From Streptomyces rishiriensis (lineage in GTDB: Bacteria > Actinomycetota > Actinomycetes > Streptomycetales > Streptomycetaceae), in assembly GCF_003112535.1 (NCBI RefSeq), contig NZ_BEWA01000012.1, forward strand, positions 496,001 to 560,000: a DNA stretch of 64,000 nt, read 5' to 3'. The position numbers and the translations under genes are program-made. A model generated the notes under the pieces. That model had not been told where the DNA came from, did not search any database, and saw only the letters and a list, made by a program, of their open reading frames with translations. Below, piece by piece: positions 7,783 to 15,709 of the stretch. The first letter of the stretch is position 1, and every line of letters begins with the position of its first letter.

Positions 7783-8799
7783 ATGGGCAACAGCACCGCG
7801 ACGACGACGGACCTCGACGTCGCACTGGAGAAGCACCGGACCGAGCTGACCGGGTACTGCTACCGCATGCTCGGCTCGTCCTTCGAGGCGGAGGACGCGG
7901 TGCAGGACACCCTGGTGCGCGCCTGGCGGAGCTACGACAATTTCGAGGGCCGCTCCAGTCTGCGCTCCTGGCTGTACCGGATCGCCACGAACGTCTGCCT
8001 GGACATGCTGACGGCCGGCAACAAGCGGGCCCGTCCGATGGACCTCACCGACTCCACCCCGCTCGCCCGGGCCGCGCTCTCCCCCCGCCCCGACAACACC
8101 TGGCTGGAACCGATGCCCGACGCCCGAGTGCTGCCCACCGTGGAGGACCCGGCCGACGCGGCGGTCGCCAAGGAGTCGGTGCGGCTGGCGTTCATGGCGG
8201 CGCTGCAGCAGCTCCCGCCGAAGCAGCGGGCCGTGCTGATCCTGCGGGAGGTGCTGGCGTGGCGGGCGAGCGAGGTCGCCGAGCTGCTCGACACCTCGGT
8301 CGCCTCGGTCAACAGCGCGCTGCAGCGGGCGCGGGCGACACTGTCCGAGCAGAAGGCCTCCGGCGCGGACGCGGCGGTGTCGGATCCGCTGGACGAGGAA
8401 CAGCAGAAGCTCCTCGAACGCTATGTGGCGGCCTTCGAGGGCTACGACATGACGGCGCTGACGGCTCTGCTGCACGAGGACGCCGTCATGACGATGCCGC
8501 CGTTCGACCTGTGGCTGACCGGCCATGACGACATCACCGGCTTCATGACCACGCTCGGCTCCGCCTGCGAGGGTTCGCGGCTGCTGCCGGTCCAGGTCAA
8601 CGGCCTGCCGGGCTTCGCCCAGTACAAGCCGGACCCGGACAAGGGCGGCCACAGCCCCTGGGCGATCCAGGTCCTCGAGATCTCAGAGGGCCGCCTCACC
8701 GGGTTCCACTTCTACCTCGACACCCAGCGCTGGTTCCCCCTCTTCGGCCTCCCCCTCCACCTCGACGGGGAGCCCGACGAGGTCCAGCAGGGCGCGTAG
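7783..8799 (+). CDS. ECF-type RNA polymerase sigma factor with SnoaL-like C-terminal domain (SigG/SigX5 type)
   Basis: A 338-residue sigma-70 family protein. Sigma-2 covers about residues 15-85 (YRMLGSSFEAEDAVQDTLVRAW is the core recognition region) and sigma-4 about 125-185 (LPPKQRAVLILREVLAWRAS plus the recognition helix TSVASVNSALQRAR). Residues about 205-335 form a SnoaL/NTF2-like domain (LLERYVAAFEGYDM ... FHFYLDTQRWFPL). In this class the C-terminal domain replaces a separate anti-sigma as the regulatory module. ATG 7783 has a weak GGTGG ribosome site. Its last 117 nt overlap an antisense STAS gene. Confidence 0.9.
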   Translation: MGNSTATTTDLDVALEKHRTELTGYCYRMLGSSFEAEDAVQDTLVRAWRSYDNFEGRSSLRSWLYRIATNVCLDMLTAGNKRARPMDLTDSTPLARAALSPRPDNTWLEPMPDARVLPTVEDPADAAVAKESVRLAFMAALQQLPPKQRAVLILREVLAWRASEVAELLDTSVASVNSALQRARATLSEQKASGADAAVSDPLDEEQQKLLERYVAAFEGYDMTALTALLHEDAVMTMPPFDLWLTGHDDITGFMTTLGSACEGSRLLPVQVNGLPGFAQYKPDPDKGGHSPWAIQVLEISEGRLTGFHFYLDTQRWFPLFGLPLHLDGEPDEVQQGA

Positions 8800-9042
8800 C
8801 GCGGGGTCGGGAGCGCGCAGCCGTATCCGCCCGCCGGCCCGCCGGGCGGCCAGCTGCAGCCGCGCCAGCAGGTCGACGGCGGCCAGCCCGGGCGGCCCGA
8901 TCCCGGCGACGTCGCAGACGACGACCCGGGCTCCGGCGCCGGGGCCGGCGAGCAGCGCGAAGACGGCGTCGCCCAGCCCGGTCGCCTGTTCTCGGGCGAC
9001 CGGGCCGGTCAGGGTGAGCACGGGGGGTGTCGTCGCTTCCAC
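8683..9042 (-). CDS. STAS-domain protein (anti-sigma factor antagonist-like)
   Basis: A 119-residue STAS-type protein: a beta-strand start (PVLTLTGPVAREQATGLGDAVF), a central VVCDVAGIGPPGLAAVDLLARL that matches the phospho-acceptor loop region but has Gly-Pro-Pro where Ser/Thr is usual, then LRAPDPALRALLDLVGLP, and an acidic Glu/Val tail. Antagonists of this kind bind anti-sigma or sensor kinases. The lack of a phosphorylatable Ser suggests a non-canonical or constitutive partner. GTG 9042. It converges on, and overlaps by 117 nt, the 3' end of the sigma factor gene. Low-complexity tail codons lie in the overlap, so the true stop deserves checking. Confidence 0.6.
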   Translation of the reverse strand: MEATTPPVLTLTGPVAREQATGLGDAVFALLAGPGAGARVVVCDVAGIGPPGLAAVDLLARLQLAARRAGGRIRLRAPDPALRALLDLVGLPVEVEGEAEEGEPALGVEVEVEPGEAAL

Positions 9043-9097
9043 GATCGGTAGACCGCGCCCGACGCCTCAATTCATCGGCGACGCCCGGAGACCGGTC

Positions 9098-9691
9098 CTA
9101 CTCGGCGGGGAACTCGCCGGTGTCCAGCTTCAACCCGAACGGCTCGGGCAGCTCTACGGTGTCACCGAACTTGCCTGCCCACAGGACGCGGTAGACGTCC
9201 CCGTGGGGCTCCCCGTACAGGGTGACGGTCGGTCCACCCGGTGCCCAACCGTCGATGAGGAGGTACAGCGGGACACCGGCTTGGGCATAGCCGGCAGCCT
9301 TCTTGATGCGGTCGTTGCTCGCGTTGGTCTTGGATGTGATCTCGACGATCAGCTCGGCCGCGGACGCGGGAATGCAGTTGCCGTCCTCCGCTCGCAGGAC
9401 CTCCTTGGGCGCCACCGCGATGTCCGGGATGTAGAGCCCCTCACGTGACGGCACCGCCGTGCCCAACGTCTGGTAGATGCCCCACTCCCGTGGGATCACC
9501 TGGTACAGCTCTCGCTGCACTTGGTCCGCGATGTCGTTGTGAGCGTTGGACGGTGGTGGTGCCACGGTGACGATCCCCTCGATGATCTCCACCTTGCAGC
9601 CCTCGGGCGCGTCCGTCTCCTGCCAGATCCGGACGAGGCCGTCCCACTCGTGGCCTTCGGCCGTGGAGTGGTCGACCGTGAGTGCGCTCAT
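9098..9691 (-). CDS. Uma2-family (DUF820) putative endonuclease
   Basis: A 197-residue Uma2/DUF820 protein of PD-(D/E)xK nuclease fold. The expected residues are present: KVEIIEG near the N-terminus, YIPDIAV (metal Asp) and ELIVEITSKT (Glu-x-Lys type catalytic pair), then the LYLLIDGW strand. This very expanded family in streptomycetes and cyanobacteria has no settled function. A related paralogue is at 57654-58274. ATG 9691 is preceded by a GGAGACC-like ribosome site 6 nt upstream. Confidence 0.85.
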   Translation of the reverse strand: MSALTVDHSTAEGHEWDGLVRIWQETDAPEGCKVEIIEGIVTVAPPPSNAHNDIADQVQRELYQVIPREWGIYQTLGTAVPSREGLYIPDIAVAPKEVLRAEDGNCIPASAAELIVEITSKTNASNDRIKKAAGYAQAGVPLYLLIDGWAPGGPTVTLYGEPHGDVYRVLWAGKFGDTVELPEPFGLKLDTGEFPAE

Positions 9692-9731
9692 GGCGGTCTC
9701 CTTGTCGGTGCGTCACCGAGTCCAGCATGCC

Positions 9732-9765
9732 GAACGGGACCGGCGGCGGTCCACCGATCCCGTTC
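9732..9765. terminator. Terminator hairpin between deoA and the Uma2 gene
   Basis: Arms 9732-9743 and 9754-9765 pair at 11 of 12 positions around a 10-nt loop. On the minus strand it lies 47 nt after the deoA stop and can end the nucleoside operon transcript. Confidence 0.6.
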
Positions 9766-9811
9766 ACCCGATAGGGGGCTGTGACGCCGGCGGCCTCCGG
9801 CCGCGGGCAGG

Positions 9812-11095
9812 TCAGGCGATGCGTTCCAGCACGACCGGGGAGGCGGTGAACGCGGTGCCGGGGGCCTCGACGTCGTACGCGCCCTCGACGGCCTGGAGGG
9901 CGTAGTCGAAGCGCTCCGGGGTGTCGGTGTGCAGCGTCAGCAGCGGCTGGCCGGCCGTGACCGTGTCGCCGGGCTTGGCGTGCAGCTCGACGCCCGCGCC
10001 CGCCTGCACCGGGTCCTCCTTGCGGGCGCGCCCCGCGCCCAGCCGCCAGGCGGCGACTCCGATGCCGTAGGCGTCGAGGCGGGTCAGCACGCCCGAGGAC
10101 GGGGCCTTGATCACGTGCTGTTCCTTCGAGGTGGGCAGCGGCGCGTCCGGGTCGCCGCCCTGGGCCGCGATCATGCGGCGCCAGACGTCCATGGCCGAGC
10201 CGTCGGCCAGGGCCTTCGCCGGGTCGGCGTCCTTCACGCCCGCCGCGTCCAGCATCTCGCGGGCCAGCGCGAGGGTGAGCTCCACGACGTCCGCGGGGCC
10301 GCCGCCGGCCAGGACCTCGACGGACTCGCGGACCTCCAGGGCGTTGCCCGCGGTCAGACCGAGCGGGGTGGACATGTCCGTCAGCAGCGCGACGGTCTTC
10401 ACGCCGTGGTCGGTGCCCAGGCCGACCATCGTCGAGGCGAGCTCACGGGCGTCCTCGATGTTCTTCATGAAGGCGCCGGTGCCGACCTTCACGTCCAGGA
10501 CCAGCGAGCCCGTGCCCTCGGCGATCTTCTTCGACATGATCGACGAGGCGATCAGCGGGATCGCCTCCACCGTGCCGGTCACGTCCCGCAGGGCGTACAG
10601 CTTCTTGTCGGCCGGGGCCAGGCCGTCGCCCGCCGCGCAGATCACCGCGCCCGTGCCGTCCAGCACCGACAGCATCTCCTCGTTGGAGAGCAGGGCGCGC
10701 CAGCCGGGGATCGACTCCAGCTTGTCCAGCGTGCCGCCGGTGTGGCCGAGGCCGCGGCCGGAGAGCTGCGGGACGGCCGCGCCGCAGGCCGCCACCAGGG
10801 GGGCCAGCGGGAGGGTGATCTTGTCGCCGACGCCGCCCGTGGAGTGCTTGTCGGCCGTCGGGCGGGACAGGGAGGAGAACTCCATGCGCTCGCCGGAGGC
10901 GATCATCGCCGCGGTCCAGCGGGCGATCTCACGGCGGTTCATGCCGTTGAGGAGGATGGCCATCGCGAGCGCGGACATCTGCTCGTCGGCGACCTCCCCG
11001 CGGGTGTACGCGTCGATGACCCAGTCGATCTGTTCGTCGCTGAGCTCGCCGCGGTCCCGCTTGGCGCGGATGACGGAGATGGCGTCCATGGCCAT
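9812..11095 (-). CDS. deoA: Thymidine/pyrimidine-nucleoside phosphorylase
   Basis: A 427-residue phosphorylase that cleaves thymidine or uridine with phosphate into base plus (deoxy)ribose-1-phosphate. The family signature SGRGLGHTGGTLDKLE is intact, as are the phosphate site KHSTGGVGDK and the C-terminal PYNP barrel-sandwich domain (HAKPGDTVTAGQPLLTLHTD). The start was set at ATG 11095 (GAAGGA about 9 nt upstream) rather than the longer frame to 11131. It is the last gene of the minus-strand nucleoside operon, 85 nt after cdd with a hairpin in the gap. It works together with cytidine deaminase to route imported pyrimidine nucleosides into catabolism. Confidence 0.95.
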   Translation of the reverse strand: MAMDAISVIRAKRDRGELSDEQIDWVIDAYTRGEVADEQMSALAMAILLNGMNRREIARWTAAMIASGERMEFSSLSRPTADKHSTGGVGDKITLPLAPLVAACGAAVPQLSGRGLGHTGGTLDKLESIPGWRALLSNEEMLSVLDGTGAVICAAGDGLAPADKKLYALRDVTGTVEAIPLIASSIMSKKIAEGTGSLVLDVKVGTGAFMKNIEDARELASTMVGLGTDHGVKTVALLTDMSTPLGLTAGNALEVRESVEVLAGGGPADVVELTLALAREMLDAAGVKDADPAKALADGSAMDVWRRMIAAQGGDPDAPLPTSKEQHVIKAPSSGVLTRLDAYGIGVAAWRLGAGRARKEDPVQAGAGVELHAKPGDTVTAGQPLLTLHTDTPERFDYALQAVEGAYDVEAPGTAFTASPVVLERIA

Positions 11096-11130
11096 GGCTT
11101 GGCTTCCTTCCGAGGGTTCCAGAAGCCGCA

Positions 11131-11172
11131 CGGCCCCTCGGGGCGAGTCGCCGGAGCAACTCGGAGGGGCCG
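11131..11172 (-). promoter_or_regulatory. Intercistronic hairpin between cdd and deoA
   Basis: Arms 11131-11139 and 11164-11172 form a perfect 9-bp GC stem with a nested shorter stem inside the loop. It lies in the only sizeable gap (85 nt) of the operon, so partial termination or RNA processing could lower deoA relative to the upstream genes. Confidence 0.45.
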
Positions 11173-11180
11173 CACGGGAA

Positions 11181-11582
11181 TTACTTGGTGAGATGGTCCG
11201 GGCCGAAGGCCTGGGGCAGCATCTCGGACAGCGGCAGGATGCCCGCCGGGGTCTCCAGGAGGAGGTCGGGGCCGCCGAACTCGTGGAGCAGCTGCCTGCA
11301 GCGGCCGCACGGGACGAGGATCTCGCCCCGGCCGTCGACGCACGTGAAGTGCGTCAGCCGGCCGCCGCCGGTCCGCTGCAGCTCCGAGACCAGCCCGCAC
11401 TCGGCGCACAGGCCGAGCCCGTAGGAGGCGTTCTCGACGTTGCAGCCGGAGACCGTGCGGCCGTCGTCGACCAGGGCGGCGACCCCGACGGGGTAGCCCG
11501 AGTAGGGGGCGTACGCGTGGGACATGGCCTCCCGGGCCAGCTCGCGCAGCGCCGCCCAGTCGACGCCGGACGTCGGGGTCAC
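11181..11582 (-). CDS. cdd: Cytidine deaminase
   Basis: A 133-residue homotetramer-type cytidine deaminase converting cytidine/deoxycytidine to (deoxy)uridine. It has the substrate site VSGCNVENASYG, the zinc/proton-shuttle motif CAECG, and the zinc pair PCGRC. GTG 11582 overlaps the preceding permease stop by 4 nt (GTGA), so it is translationally coupled to the transporter and supplies uridine for the phosphorylase encoded next. Confidence 0.95.
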   Translation of the reverse strand: MTPTSGVDWAALRELAREAMSHAYAPYSGYPVGVAALVDDGRTVSGCNVENASYGLGLCAECGLVSELQRTGGGRLTHFTCVDGRGEILVPCGRCRQLLHEFGGPDLLLETPAGILPLSEMLPQAFGPDHLTK

Positions 11583-12862
11583 TTGCCCTGCCCCTTCCGG
11601 TACCGCATGCCGTCGGCCTTGGGCATGCGCAGCCGCTGTGCGGACAGCGACAGCACCAGCAGCGTGACGACGTACGGGGTGGCGCCCACGAAGTCGCTGG
11701 GCACCTCGTCGGTGAAGAGGTACCAGGCCAGGACGAGCGCGGCCACGATGAGGCAGGTCCCGCCCTGCCAGTGCGCCTTGCGGTACAGCTTCCAGCCGGC
11801 CAGTCCGGCGAGGAGCACGACCAGCAGGAGCAGCAGCGCGTGGACGGTCTCGCCGCCGTTGCGCAGCTGCAGCGCGTCGGAGTAGCCGAACAGGCCCGCG
11901 CCCATGGCCAGGCCGCCCGGCCGCCAGTTACCGAAGATCATGGCCGCGAGGCCGATGTATCCGCGGCCGCCGGTCTGGCCCTCCAGGTAGGTGTGGGAGG
12001 TGACCAGGGCGAGAAACGCGCCGCCGAGTCCGGCGAGGCCGCCGGAGACGGCCACGGCCGCGTACTTGTACTTGTACACGTTGACACCCAGGGACTCCGC
12101 GGCGATCGGGTTCTCGCCGCAGGAGCGCAGTCGCAGGCCGAACGAGGTGCGCCACAGCAGCCACCAGCTGCCCACGAACAGCAGGACGGCGAAGAGCGTC
12201 ACCACGGACAGGTTCGTGACCAGGCCGCCGAGGATGCCCGCGATGTCGGAGACCAGGAACCAGTGGTGGTTCTCGACGGACTGCAGTCCGCTCGAGAGGC
12301 CGGGCACGCTGATGTCGGGCAGCGAGTCCACCGGCGGGGACTGCTTGGGGTTGCCGCCGGCCTCGGCCGGCTTGCCCTCCGAGAAGAAGATCTTGGCCAG
12401 GTACTGGGTGATGCCGAGCGCGAGCAGGTTGACGGCGACACCGGAGACGATGTGGTCGACGCCGAAGGTGATGGTCGCGACGGCGTGCACCAGACCGCCG
12501 AGGACGCCGAAGCCGACGCCGCACAGCAGGCCCAGCCAGGGGTTGGACTGCCAGCCGATCCAGCCGGCGCCGAAGGTGCCGAGGATCATCATGCCTTCGA
12601 GGCCGATGTTGACCACGCCGGACCGCTCGGACCACAGGCCTGCCAGACCGGCGAGTCCGATGGGCACGGCGAGGCCGAGCGCGGCGGAGACCTGGCCCTC
12701 GGAGGTGAGCTGGTTGGAGCCGGTGATGACGCGGACCGCGGCGACGAGCAGCAGCGCGCCCGCGACGATCATCAGGATCTGGCCGACCGAGCGGCCCGAC
12801 CGGGCGTCCGTGTCCGCCTTGGGCGCCGCGGGGGGCGGCGTGTCGGTCATCGTGGCAGTCAT
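11579..12862 (-). CDS. Nucleoside ABC transporter permease 2
   Basis: A 427-residue inner-membrane permease of the BPD_transp_2 (RbsC-like) type with about ten hydrophobic segments. The family core is visible (SGVVNIGLEGMMILGTFGAG, DHIVSGVAVNLLALG, GLRLRSCGENPIAAESLGV). A 100-residue insertion between helices, EGKPAEAGGNPKQSPPVDSL and following, is external and longer than in most homologues. It pairs with the adjacent permease to form the heterodimeric channel. ATG 12862 overlaps the upstream stop by 1 nt (TGATG), and its own stop overlaps cdd. Confidence 0.92.
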   Translation of the reverse strand: MTATMTDTPPPAAPKADTDARSGRSVGQILMIVAGALLLVAAVRVITGSNQLTSEGQVSAALGLAVPIGLAGLAGLWSERSGVVNIGLEGMMILGTFGAGWIGWQSNPWLGLLCGVGFGVLGGLVHAVATITFGVDHIVSGVAVNLLALGITQYLAKIFFSEGKPAEAGGNPKQSPPVDSLPDISVPGLSSGLQSVENHHWFLVSDIAGILGGLVTNLSVVTLFAVLLFVGSWWLLWRTSFGLRLRSCGENPIAAESLGVNVYKYKYAAVAVSGGLAGLGGAFLALVTSHTYLEGQTGGRGYIGLAAMIFGNWRPGGLAMGAGLFGYSDALQLRNGGETVHALLLLLVVLLAGLAGWKLYRKAHWQGGTCLIVAALVLAWYLFTDEVPSDFVGATPYVVTLLVLSLSAQRLRMPKADGMRYRKGQGK

Positions 12863-13986
12863 CACGCCACCTCCTGCTTCTTGGTCGCGGCGGCCTGGGC
12901 GGCGAGCTCGGCGCCGACCCGCTGCTGCTGGCGCTTGAGGCCGTAGCGGCGGACGACTTCGTAGGCGATGACGACGCACAGGACGATGACGCCCTGGATG
13001 ACGCCGAGGATCTCCTTGTCGTAGCCCTGGAACTCGAGGTGATTGGTGGTGCGCTCCAGGAAGCCCCAGAGCAGCGCGCCGAGGGCGATGCCGACCGGGT
13101 TGTTGCGGCCGAGCAGGGCGATGGCGATGCCGGTGAAGCCGATGCCCGACGGGAAGTCGTTGCTGAACTGGTGGCTGTCGTTGAGCAGGGTCGGCATGCC
13201 GATCAGACCGGCCACCGCACCCGAGATGACCATGCTGGTGGCGACCATCTTCTTGACCGACACACCGCTGGCGGTGGCGGCGCTCTCGGACTGGCCGACG
13301 GCGCGCAGGTCGAAGCCGAACCGGGTGCGGCCGAGTACGAACCAGTAGGCGATGCCGACGAGCACGGCGATGACGATGAAGCCCCACAGCACGCCGGCCG
13401 GGCCGGTGTCGATGCTGAAGAAGTACGACGAGTGGGGCAGCGGCTCGGTGGAGACGATGGTGCCGCCGCTCTGGAGTTCGGCGAGCTTACCCGGCTGCAG
13501 CAGGTAGGCGATGATCGCGGTGGCGATCGAGTTCAGCATGATCGTCGAGATGACCTCGCTGACGCCGCGGGTCACCTTGAGGATGCCCGCGATGGCGGCC
13601 CACAGGGCGCCGGTCGCCATGGCGCACAGGATGATCAGCGGGATCGCGATCCAGCCGGGGAGGGTCAGCGCGCCGCCGAGGACCGCGGCGAAGAAGGCGG
13701 CCATCCGGTACTGGCCGTCGACGCCGATGTTGAACAGGTTCATGCGGAAGCCGATGGCCACCGAGACGCCCGCCAGGTAGTACGTGGTCGCCTTGTTCAG
13801 GATGTAGACCTGGCTGTCGCTGGCGGAGCCGTAGGTCACCATGTCGCTGAAGGCGTCGCCCGGGTTCTTGCCAGTGGCGAGGATGACCAGGGCGGTGACG
13901 ACGAGTGCGGCGACGATCGCCAGCAGCGGTGCCGCGAGGCCGAGGAGCAGCCGCTCCTTGTCGATGCGTTGGGTCAGCTTCTTCAT
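12862..13986 (-). CDS. Nucleoside ABC transporter permease 1
   Basis: A 374-residue BPD_transp_2 permease: FRMNLFNIGVDGQYRMAAF, RGVSEVISTIMLNSIAT and RFGFDLRAVGQSESAATASG are the conserved blocks, and the C-terminus is a charged coiled tail (KRQQQRVGAELAAQAAATKK). ATG 13986 overlaps the stop of the ATPase gene by 4 nt (ATGA). With the second permease, the ATPase and the BmpA-type lipoprotein it makes an importer of the NupNOPQ / YufN-Q kind, which take up purine and pyrimidine nucleosides. The genomic link to cdd and deoA supports that substrate. Confidence 0.92.
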   Translation of the reverse strand: MKKLTQRIDKERLLLGLAAPLLAIVAALVVTALVILATGKNPGDAFSDMVTYGSASDSQVYILNKATTYYLAGVSVAIGFRMNLFNIGVDGQYRMAAFFAAVLGGALTLPGWIAIPLIILCAMATGALWAAIAGILKVTRGVSEVISTIMLNSIATAIIAYLLQPGKLAELQSGGTIVSTEPLPHSSYFFSIDTGPAGVLWGFIVIAVLVGIAYWFVLGRTRFGFDLRAVGQSESAATASGVSVKKMVATSMVISGAVAGLIGMPTLLNDSHQFSNDFPSGIGFTGIAIALLGRNNPVGIALGALLWGFLERTTNHLEFQGYDKEILGVIQGVIVLCVVIAYEVVRRYGLKRQQQRVGAELAAQAAATKKQEVA

Positions 13987-15542
13987 CGCGCGTCGTCCTC
14001 TGTGTGCTCCAGGTGGCCGGTCGCCGCACCCGTCATGGCGGAGCCCAGCTCCTCGGGGGTGATCGTGGCCGGGTCGGCGTCGGCGACCAGACGGCCGCGG
14101 TACATCACCCGCAGGGTGTCGGAGAGCCCGATGAGCTCGTCCAGGTCGGCGGAGATCAGCAGCACGGCCAGGCCCTCGCGGCGGGCCTCGCGGATGTGGT
14201 CCCAGATGGCGGCCTGTGCGCCGACGTCCACGCCACGGGTCGGGTGGGCTGCGATGAGCAGCTTGGGCGCGTGGCTCATCTCGCGGCCGACGATCAGCTT
14301 CTGCTGGTTGCCGCCGGACAGCGAGGCGGCGGTCACGTCGATGCCGGGCGTGCGGACGTCGTAGGCCTCGACGATGCGCTCGGTGTCGGTCCGGGCGGCC
14401 TTGATGTCGAGCAGCTGGCCGCGGGAGTTGGGCTTCTCGGTGACATGGCCGAGGATGCGGTTCTCCCACAGCGGCGCCTCGAGGAGCAGGCCGTGGCGGT
14501 GCCGGTCCTCGGGGATGTACCCGACGCCGGCCTCGCGGCGGCTGCGGGTGGGGATGTGGGAGATGTCGACGCCGTCGAGGGTGACGACACCGGTGTCCGG
14601 GTGGCGCATGCCCATGATCGCCTCGACCAGCTCGGACTGCCCGTTGCCCTCCACGCCGGCGATGCCGAGGACCTCGCCCTTGTGGATGGTGAAGGAGATC
14701 GCGTCGAGGATGATCCGCTCGACGCCGTCGAGGTCGGTCTGGGTCAGGTGCAGCCCGTCCAGCTTCAGCAGCGGGACGTCGGTGACCGTGGACTCCTGCG
14801 TCTCCGGCGTGGGCAGTTCGCTGCCGACCATCAGCTCGGCGAGTTGCTTGGGGGTGGTGCCCTTCGGCTCGACCGTGCCGACGGTGGTGCCGCGCCGGAT
14901 GACGGTGATCTCGTCGGCGACGGACAGCACCTCGCCCAGCTTGTGGGAGATGAAGATGACGGTGAGGCCCTCGGCCTTCAGCTCGCGCAGGTTGGCGAAG
15001 AGGGCGTCGACCTCCTGCGGCACCAGGACGGCGGTGGGCTCGTCGAGGATGAGGGTCTTGGCGCCCCGGTAGAGGACCTTGAGGATCTCCACGCGCTGGC
15101 GGTCGGCGACGCCCAGCTCCTCGAGGAGGACGTCGGGCCGGACGTTCAGCCCGTACGCGTCGGAGATCTCCCTGATCTTCGTGCGCGCCTTGGCGCCGAT
15201 GCCGTGGAGCTTCTCGGCGCCCAGGACGACGTTCTCCAGGACGGTGAGGTTGTCGGCGAGCATGAAGTGCTGGTGCACCATGCCGATGCCGCGGGCGATG
15301 GCGTCGGCGGGGTTGCCGAAGGTGACCTGGTCGCCGTTCACCGTGATGGTGCCCTCGTCCGGCTGCTGCATGCCGTAGAGGATCTTCATCAGGGTGGACT
15401 TGCCGGCACCGTTCTCACCGCACAGGGCGTGGACGGTGCCCGTGCGAACCGTGATGTCGATGTCGCGGTTGGCGACGACGCCGGGGAATCGCTTGGTGAT
15501 GCCGCGCAGTTCGACGGCAGCGGGAGGGCTGGACGCGTTGAT
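13983..15542 (-). CDS. Nucleoside ABC transporter ATP-binding protein (tandem ABC domains, apparent ATC start)
   Basis: A 519-residue RbsA-type ATPase with two ABC cassettes. The first has Walker A GENGAGKST at residues 42-50 and the LGVADRQRVEILK / LILDEPTA region. The second has GVEGNGQSELVEA in place of a normal Walker A and LSGGNQQK / LLIAAHPTRGVD. The first in-frame ATG (15389) falls just after Walker A, and no ATG, GTG or TTG lies between 15389 and 15584. The frame instead begins sensibly at ATC 15542 (residues I-N-A-S-S-P-P-A), 8 nt after a perfect GAGGAG (15556-15551). I therefore annotate an ATC start; a 1-nt sequencing error joining GTG 15549 is the alternative. An operator lies 76-87 nt upstream. 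Confidence 0.88.
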   Translation of the reverse strand: MNASSPPAAVELRGITKRFPGVVANRDIDITVRTGTVHALCGENGAGKSTLMKILYGMQQPDEGTITVNGDQVTFGNPADAIARGIGMVHQHFMLADNLTVLENVVLGAEKLHGIGAKARTKIREISDAYGLNVRPDVLLEELGVADRQRVEILKVLYRGAKTLILDEPTAVLVPQEVDALFANLRELKAEGLTVIFISHKLGEVLSVADEITVIRRGTTVGTVEPKGTTPKQLAELMVGSELPTPETQESTVTDVPLLKLDGLHLTQTDLDGVERIILDAISFTIHKGEVLGIAGVEGNGQSELVEAIMGMRHPDTGVVTLDGVDISHIPTRSRREAGVGYIPEDRHRHGLLLEAPLWENRILGHVTEKPNSRGQLLDIKAARTDTERIVEAYDVRTPGIDVTAASLSGGNQQKLIVGREMSHAPKLLIAAHPTRGVDVGAQAAIWDHIREARREGLAVLLISADLDELIGLSDTLRVMYRGRLVADADPATITPEELGSAMTGAATGHLEHTEDDAR

Positions 15543-15617
15543 GGCGCACTCTCCTCGGGGGAAAGGGGCTGCGTAGGGGAGGGCAGGCGTCGGCGACGCT
15601 AGCGCGGCAACTCAATG

Positions 15618-15629
15618 CTACACGCGTAG
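15618..15629. promoter_or_regulatory. Operator-like site CTACACGCGTAG before the nucleoside importer operon
   Basis: It matches the add palindrome at 11 of 12 positions and itself pairs at 10 of 12. On the minus strand TAGCAT (15620-15615) overlaps the site and is a candidate -10, so a bound repressor would exclude RNA polymerase. Confidence 0.55.
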
Positions 15630-15648
15630 AGTTGACACATTGTTATGG

Positions 15649-15684
15649 CTCGACGAGGGGGTTCTCATACACCCCCTCGTCGAG
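15649..15684 (-). terminator. Terminator of the bmpA-type gene
   Basis: A perfect 13-bp inverted repeat, CTCGACGAGGGGG and its complement, with a 10-nt loop. It lies 26 nt after the stop of the binding-lipoprotein gene, separating it from the importer operon that has its own operator. Confidence 0.8.
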
Positions 15685-15709
15685 CCGGGGTACGGCGGGA
15701 ACCGTCAGG

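Noticed and set aside
15415..15615. Minus-strand frame from an ATG at 15615 covering the start of the ABC ATPase gene in another frame
   Set aside because: Arg/His/Pro-rich shadow with no domain; considered as the start of a frameshifted ATPase, but the ATC start with GAGGAG explains the region without one.
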